Source of the DNA: Calamus simplicifolius
Lineage: Eukaryota; Streptophyta; Magnoliopsida; Arecales; Arecaceae
Direction: 5' to 3'
Assembly: GCA_900491605.1 (NCBI GenBank)
Contig: UESW01004353.1
Span: 822,526 to 886,525, forward strand
Length of the DNA: 64,000 bases
The notes below the pieces were generated by a model. That model was not told the DNA's origin, did not search any database, and was given only the letters and a program-made list of their open reading frames with translations. Both the position numbers and the translations under genes were made by a program. Shown in pieces: positions 58,811-64,000 of this stretch (position 1 is its first letter; each line of letters opens with the position of its first letter).

Positions 58811-61386
58811 GTGCTATCCGAAACCTCGGCCAGTCAAATGACGTACTCATAAAACGTTATCTGAAGCTCTGGCCTAGACAAATAATCCCTTCGATGCTCT
58901 GACACAACTAAGACGTCCTATTATGTTTCGGCAGATGCAAGCAGCCCTTCCTGCTCAACAGTTGAGGCACGCGAACTATCTTTCCCCGTAGAAACACCTG
59001 CTTCGTTCTGCAAACAAGATCATGCTTACCTCATGAGTCACAGGACCGCCCAGGTCTCTCTTTGACTCAAACATGGATATACGCTTTCTCCGCTGAGGAC
59101 CGAACATTGGTCTTAGCAAGAACAAAGTAGCAATAGTGCTGCTGAAATATGCTATGACATAAAAAGCATAATATTAGAGCAACAACTCTCAGCACAAAAA
59201 GAAGTATGTGCTAAAGGAAGAAGGAATGAAACTTTCTTTATTTCCTCATCAAAAGAAAAGTTACAACCTCCTAAGAGGAGTTACAAGTGCATCAAAGCAC
59301 AGGAAATAAAAGACGAGTAAATAGCTCGGCCGAACTGCTTCAATTAGCTTTGGTTGATAATGATGTCTAACCCGAGAAATCAAACAAACCAGTTAGCTCA
59401 CCCTGATAGATAACACGGCCGGCCTCCCACGGGTCCTCTGGATGAATTAAGAGATCCAAAAAAAGACACAGACCAGTGGATACCGAGGCCGAGGAAGCTT
59501 CCCCCTGGGTGGAATGCTGGGCTGTAGGTCGCTGCCCGATTGAGAGAGACAGGGAACCATCAGCCCCGCACTGCTCTCAACTCCCTCTTCACATGGCGGA
59601 AGATTCCCCACACGGAGGGGCTAAGCATCCAGCTAGAGGGGGATCGAAAAGTCCATGCTTGGGGGTACATGTGCACTTCCTACCCTGCGACCCCCGTAGC
59701 AAACCACAAAGGATACACAGGAAGCTCGTATGTGCGCTCTCCATGTGATCTCCGCGGACCTCCTGTGCGCTCTCCATATGATCTCCGAAACTCCTCTCTA
59801 GAGGATGAGTTGCTCTTCAGTGACTCCTTCATCACCCCAGCTGTCCGGGAGAAGATGACTTGCAAAAGGAAAACTTAGTCCCCCCACTCTCAACCCAAGG
59901 GACGCAGGCATCATAAAAACTCTCATAACTCACGGAGAAGAAAGCCTTGGAAGATGGCCTAAAACGGCCCTCTTCTCCCATTTTATAGGCAAACGGACTG
60001 GAAGCAGCTATTAAAGCAGAAAGCCCCGAGATTCAAAATGCCCTACCCATACGGCCACGTGGCCTCCGAAGATGAAAAGAGCGCTCTTCAATGCACGCCA
60101 AACGCGTCGCCCAGCTATGACGCACGCCAAAAGATTTTCCCCTGATCTCGAATTGAGAGCCTTAAATGCAAGGGATCGCCCACTGATCCTTGAGATACGG
60201 GCAGGCCTGGAAATTGCCTAGCGAAAACGATGCCCTCCAATGGCAAGTCAGCATTTGTGTCGTACCTTAAAAAGATCGACGGGATAAATGCCCCGAAAAA
60301 TACCGAGGCAACCTTTTGCAGGTTACATGGCCGTATTATCCATTTCGGCAAAAAGAAGGTCAGCTCACCTTGGAAAAGATAAGACGCTGGCAGAATAATG
60401 AAAAGGCGCAGAAGCCAAGTACTCCTCAATAAAGGCACCTCGATATCCTCCGCTCCGGCCCAACTACCCGTTATGTCTCAGCATAAACCGAGACATTGCC
60501 CTATGCTCCCGCTTAAGGCTAAAACTGCCTCTGTACATCGGAATAAACTGAGGTATCTCTTCAGTACCACATGATCGAACGTTATCTTTCGCTTCAACCC
60601 GGACTGAGATAGCTACCAACGCCTCAGCGATAGCGAAGCACTCTTTATACTTCGGCCAAACCGTGCGGTACATTGCACCCCGGCTGGAACTTGTGAAGTT
60701 CCCTTTGCCTCGGCCAAAGCATGAACACTATATCTCGAGTCTTGCCGAGATCGCCAGGGATTCCCCCAAGAGGTGTTTCATTTATAAGACTCACGCGATG
60801 AAAACAAGCATTTCAAAGATGACAGCAAACACGGGAGTTGCAGAAATTCTTCTTTCATAAAAGGAAAAAACAAGAGAAAGATACATTAGCCCTCACAGGG
60901 GCTTATCACTCCCTCTGGACGCCATTGAGCTCTCCCCCCGCCGCAGAGCCGCGCATCCACTTGTTGTTGAAGGGACGCCACCTGCCTCTCCAGTCGGCTG
61001 TTGGCTTCCGGAGGAGCTGATCTCCCTTATGGAAATGGCCAGATATTGCTCGGTCCTTCGGATTTGTTTGCGGTCTGCGAACAACGAATCTAAAACCTCA
61101 CCATCGACTGTCACTGTGGTGCGGCCCCAGTGCAGCCCCCCGCGGCCGCCAACGCCGCTGTTTGGTCTTCCGGTTGATCGTCCCTCACTTCCGAAGCCAT
61201 TTCAGTATCGAAAATCTTGGAAGATCAGCTGAGGAGATGGTTAGTGATAGCACTCCTCCACCCTTTTTAAAGTGCTCCTGGCGGGCATGCCGATCGTCGG
61301 GGCCATTAACCCGAACGTTACTACCGCGGAACATGCCGCGTGTCACCGCCTTAGCGGGCACTCGCGGAAGACAAAGAGTTCGCTAC
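58811..61386. other. Post-pol region of Tat-lineage element, unassigned
   Basis: Moderately GC-rich, no conserved frame on either strand. Minus-strand TATA-like sites occur at plus-strand 'cattttatagg' near 59981 and 'ctttttaaagtg' near 61263, the second about 65 bp before a minus-strand ATG (MASEVRDDQPED) near 61200. These could be promoters of antisense transcripts or U3 pieces of another element; I cannot decide. Confidence 0.4.
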
Positions 61387-61554
61387 TCAATCGAAGAAGA
61401 TCATTAATAATCCCACGGCGCTCAAAGCACGCCCCTTTTCTCGGGACCGAACCCCCTCCGAAAGCGCGCCCACTTCTTTGCCCTGGATAAGCCGAATTAC
61501 CTTGGTCCTAGCCAAGATGCCTCTGTAATTCCTGGCCCTTTCCATCCGACCTAC

Positions 61555-61670
61555 CACATCTCTCGGCCCTAGCCGAGTTATCGCATCTCGCGACCTCAGC
61601 CGAGCAATTGCATTACTCGGCCTCAATCGGGCTATCTTGATACCTCGGCCTCGACCGAGATATTTGCTTA
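61555..61670. repeat. CTCGGCC...CCGAG palindromic words
   Basis: Four imperfect copies about 30 bp apart, similar to the U3 of the 5' LTR at 44336-44460. Confidence 0.6.
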
Positions 61671-61847
61671 AGTCCGAGCCAAACCGGCCCAAGATAGCGA
61701 ATGAATCATAATTTATTCGCAGTCAGAAGAAAACTTGGGATAAAAGATCAGCCAAAAGAGGATTAAGCAGATGGAGACAAAAGACCCATTCATTGAAAAA
61801 TGTTAACCAAATTACATATCTGAAAAACAAAAGCACACAAATGATCC

Positions 61848-62352
61848 TCAAGGATCAGGAGCTGGATTAGTTCCAGCAGTGTCCTCAACAACACTCGGAG
61901 AGGCTCGTTTCATTTCGCCCACTTCTAAAGTCGTCATTCCTTCGGCGGCAGGCTTGGAGTGCCCCTCGGAAGCTGCAGCCTCACTTGAACCCAAGATAGC
62001 GTCCAGATCGACGTCTGAGACATCTTCGTACTCGGTTTCTTCAGCCCCTGGGTGTAGGCCTCGGAGGGTTCGACATCCAGAAAAGAGAGGTCCCACTCCG
62101 GATGCTCCAGGGATATTTTAGTTCGGGTCTCCTCCTCGCCGAGCTGGAAAGCCTCGTCACAGGTTGCATCTTGTTCGCCTCGAAGTATGGCGAGATGCCT
62201 CTCAACCTCAGCGACTTGACCCCGAAGCGAGGTGACTTGCTCTTCAACCTCAGTAACCTGCCCTTCGAGCTCGAGCTCCTCCGATGGCTCGACACCAGTT
62301 CTTCTTATAGGCTTTCTAATTGACTTTGGCCCTCGAGCCTCGCCTTCTCCAT
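61848..62352 (-). pseudogene. Antisense ORF, C-terminal part (acidic, coiled coil)
   Basis: Minus-strand sequence in two overlapping frames. 62352 to about 62060 encodes heptad-rich ELELEGQVTEVEEQVTSLRG and ends with EHPEWDLSFLDVEPSEAYTQG. It then continues, one frame over, with ETEYEDVSDVDLDAILGSS to a stop at 61848. It probably joins the coiled-coil ORF at 62885-62419 through a 66-nt intron (GT at 62418, AG at 62353), an inference from the splice-like borders. The frame change near 62065 suggests decay. Confidence 0.45.
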
Positions 62353-62399
62353 CTGCCAACGTGGAATCAGTCAATGCAACAGTGAGCCGACAGAGAAAA

Positions 62400-62885
62400 T
62401 TAAAAAGACTGGCTATACCTCTCCTCTTGCCGAGATAATCTCCTAGTTAATTCTTCGACCTTGCCGAAGGCCCTTAGCTTGTTGGCTTTAACATGCTCTA
62501 TCCTGTCCTTGAGGTCGTTGATCCTTGATTGCCTACTGTTAACTTCTTCCCTGGACTGGGAGAGCTCATTGTCGAGTTTGGACATCCTCTCCTGATGCCA
62601 CTTGATCCTATCGTCCTTAGCGATAATGCAGCGCTGCAGCTGCCGGATCTTCTCTTCTAACTTACCAAGCATTCTATTCATGCGACTCCTCTCCTCAGCA
62701 GCTTCTCTCCTCAGTCTGTCTCGACTTTCGTCGAACTGCTTCTTAGCAGTTTCCATTTCCTCAGTATGCCTGGATCTGGCCTGTGACAATTCCGAGCATA
62801 CCTCGTCATACCTCGCCCTGAGCCCGTGTAGCTCCCTAACTTCAAGCTTTAATTTGGATGCATCGTCAAGGGTGGCCCGGTACAA
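62400..62885 (-). CDS. Antisense coiled-coil ORF of Tat-lineage element
   Basis: 161 residues on the strand opposite to pol, rich in Glu, Arg, Leu and Gln with heptad spacing throughout (LKLEVRELHGLRARYDEV, AEERSRMNRMLGKLEEKI), so almost certainly a long coiled coil. Antisense ORFs between pol and the 3' LTR are known in Tat-lineage elements, often with a 'putative gypsy type transposon' domain followed by coiled coils; their role is unknown. A frame break just upstream (62886-62930) separates it from further minus-strand coding-like sequence. It starts here at ATG 62885 only because the frame opens there. Confidence 0.5.
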   Translation of the reverse strand: MYRATLDDASKLKLEVRELHGLRARYDEVCSELSQARSRHTEEMETAKKQFDESRDRLRREAAEERSRMNRMLGKLEEKIRQLQRCIIAKDDRIKWHQERMSKLDNELSQSREEVNSRQSRINDLKDRIEHVKANKLRAFGKVEELTRRLSRQEERYSQSF

Positions 62886-63027
62886 CCCCTCGCCACCGAC
62901 AAGTTCTTGTTAGCGGTGTCCAGAGTCGCTCAAATTTGTCAGACGCCTCTGCTCGCAGTCAGAGCTCGGCACTGACTCTATTAACCTGAACTGGCCCTTG
63001 TCGCCAGGCTCAAACCAGCATAGAGCC

Positions 63028-63669
63028 CTATTGATCAGAGCACTCTGTAAAACAAAACTCAAATAAGAAAGCGCGATCGAGGTCGCCAGAAAACACCGGT
63101 ACTCCGGGATAGCAACTCACCCGGGAGGTGTAGGACCTAGCTAACCCCATGAGGGTGGGATTGTCGATATCAGGGAGAAGATGAACATCCTTCGCCACGT
63201 TCCGCTGACCAAAAGTGGCATCAATAAGATCCAGGTCCACGAACTCGTTCGTCAAGGGACCAATGCTCGATACAATACCGACTTCATCAAAGCAGAAATC
63301 GCCTCCTTGATAGCCGGATCCGACCACCAGGCAGCCCATCTGAGGAGCCAGCCTGAGCAATCTCAGATTGAGAAGCCTTCAATCTCCTGGCCTCCTCCAG
63401 CAAAAGTCTAGCCTGCCTGCAATTCATCAGATACCTCGGCCAGTGCCGGCCTCAATCTTCCCGAGGCTTCGACAGGGAAACTTCAGCTGGAGGGTCATCG
63501 TCCTGTCCTCCTTCTTCACCAGAGGCCCTTCTCCAATCGCCGGCGCTGCTCCTCCCCGTGGACTCCATCGAAGCCTCAACTTGTTCACCAGCACCTCTAG
63601 CCTCTTCAAGAGGAAGCTCTCCAGCAGGAGACTCCTCCCGAACATCATTGCATGGCCCAACGTCATCAC
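63028..63669 (-). pseudogene. Upstream pieces of the antisense ORF
   Basis: Two minus-strand open stretches (63028-63360 and 63427-63669) with protein-like composition but no domain I can name. They sit where the N-terminal half of the antisense protein would be. Frames differ, so the reading is broken or spliced. Confidence 0.3.
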
Positions 63670-64000
63670 CCTCTAACCATCCAAGGAAGGCTCTTCAATG
63701 ACAGGCTCACCCTGAGCTTCCAATGGAGCCCCCTCCGGGCTATCCGCTATCTCCACCACCAGAGGATGAGGGATCTCGGCAACCCTTTCTGAGTCCTCCT
63801 CCGATCTTTGTTCCTCATCGCGACTATTGCTTCTTCCCTCAATGAGAGAACCCCTCTCTCACCGTCGCACTCCCGCCCTCTTTTCTGGCCGATGTCTCTG
63901 GCGAGTGCTCTCCAGAAAGACGAACCTTCTTCTCAGGCTTATCTTTCGACCCTATTGACCTCTCTCGGATGCTTACCTAACTCTTTCCTTATGCGGCCCC
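63670..64000. other. End of window, Tat element interior
   Basis: CT-rich on the plus strand, Glu-rich if read on the minus strand. Probably more of the antisense ORF; cut by the window end. Confidence 0.3.

Overview
This is nuclear plant DNA, about 64 kb, dominated by LTR retrotransposons. A commelinid monocot is likely: the one exon of a Rab gene has strongly G/C-ended codons while its surroundings are AT-rich, and the introns use plant-style GT/AG sites. A palm is my best guess, but that is inference only. Two host genes can be supported. One is the first exon of a RABA5-type small GTPase (14928-15258, +), with no second exon found downstream. The other is an intact seven-exon pirin-like gene (21509-23036, -) that splices in silico to 316 codons with every junction in phase. 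I see no rRNA, tRNA, CRISPR array or bacterial-type operon.

Layout. 1-14325: a direct repeat of about 1.1 kb (copies at 1-1144 and 13063-14321) brackets a decayed minus-strand gypsy element. Its LTR remnants lie at 1888-9733 and 11155-12398, and a CRM-like chromovirus (3390-9133, minus, target duplication GAGTT) sits inside the first. 14328-25171: the Rab exon, a copia solo-LTR-like unit and a copia integrase scrap, a complex fold-back element (19815-21225), then pirin. 25177-26942: a solo gypsy LTR with TSD GAATG and GC-rich minisatellites. 28758-36811: another gypsy LTR of the same broad group, joined to a gag-protease-only retroelement (31200-36761). 37458-38946: a solo LTR with TSD ATAAC. 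39227-39930: a Helitron helicase relic. 40599-40643: a tiny LINE-tail insertion. 43085-44168: a LINE end and a CACTA-type terminus. 44169 to the window end: a Tat-lineage gypsy element (LTR, gag, protease, RT, RNase H, second RNase H, integrase, minisatellite, antisense coiled-coil ORF). It is split inside its pol gene by a 7.9-kb non-autonomous element (47884-55761, TSD GAGGA) with 3-kb LTRs.

How it fits together. The retroelements form nested layers whose order can be read from exact 5-bp target duplications. All large polyprotein frames carry stops or frameshifts, so none looks autonomous. Two elements (31200-36761 and 47884-55761) lack most of pol yet have very similar LTR pairs, so they were probably mobilised in trans.

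I did not find a convincing new biological system. The items most worth checking are the fold-back locus with its long hairpin and perfect 21-bp stem, the microsatellite-anchored 55-bp duplication near the Rab gene, the coding tail of the CRM-like pol inside its LTR, the antisense ORF of the Tat element, the gag-only element with its precise RT truncation, and the 45-bp LINE insertion with a 25-bp target duplication. All family assignments are by eye; no search was run.
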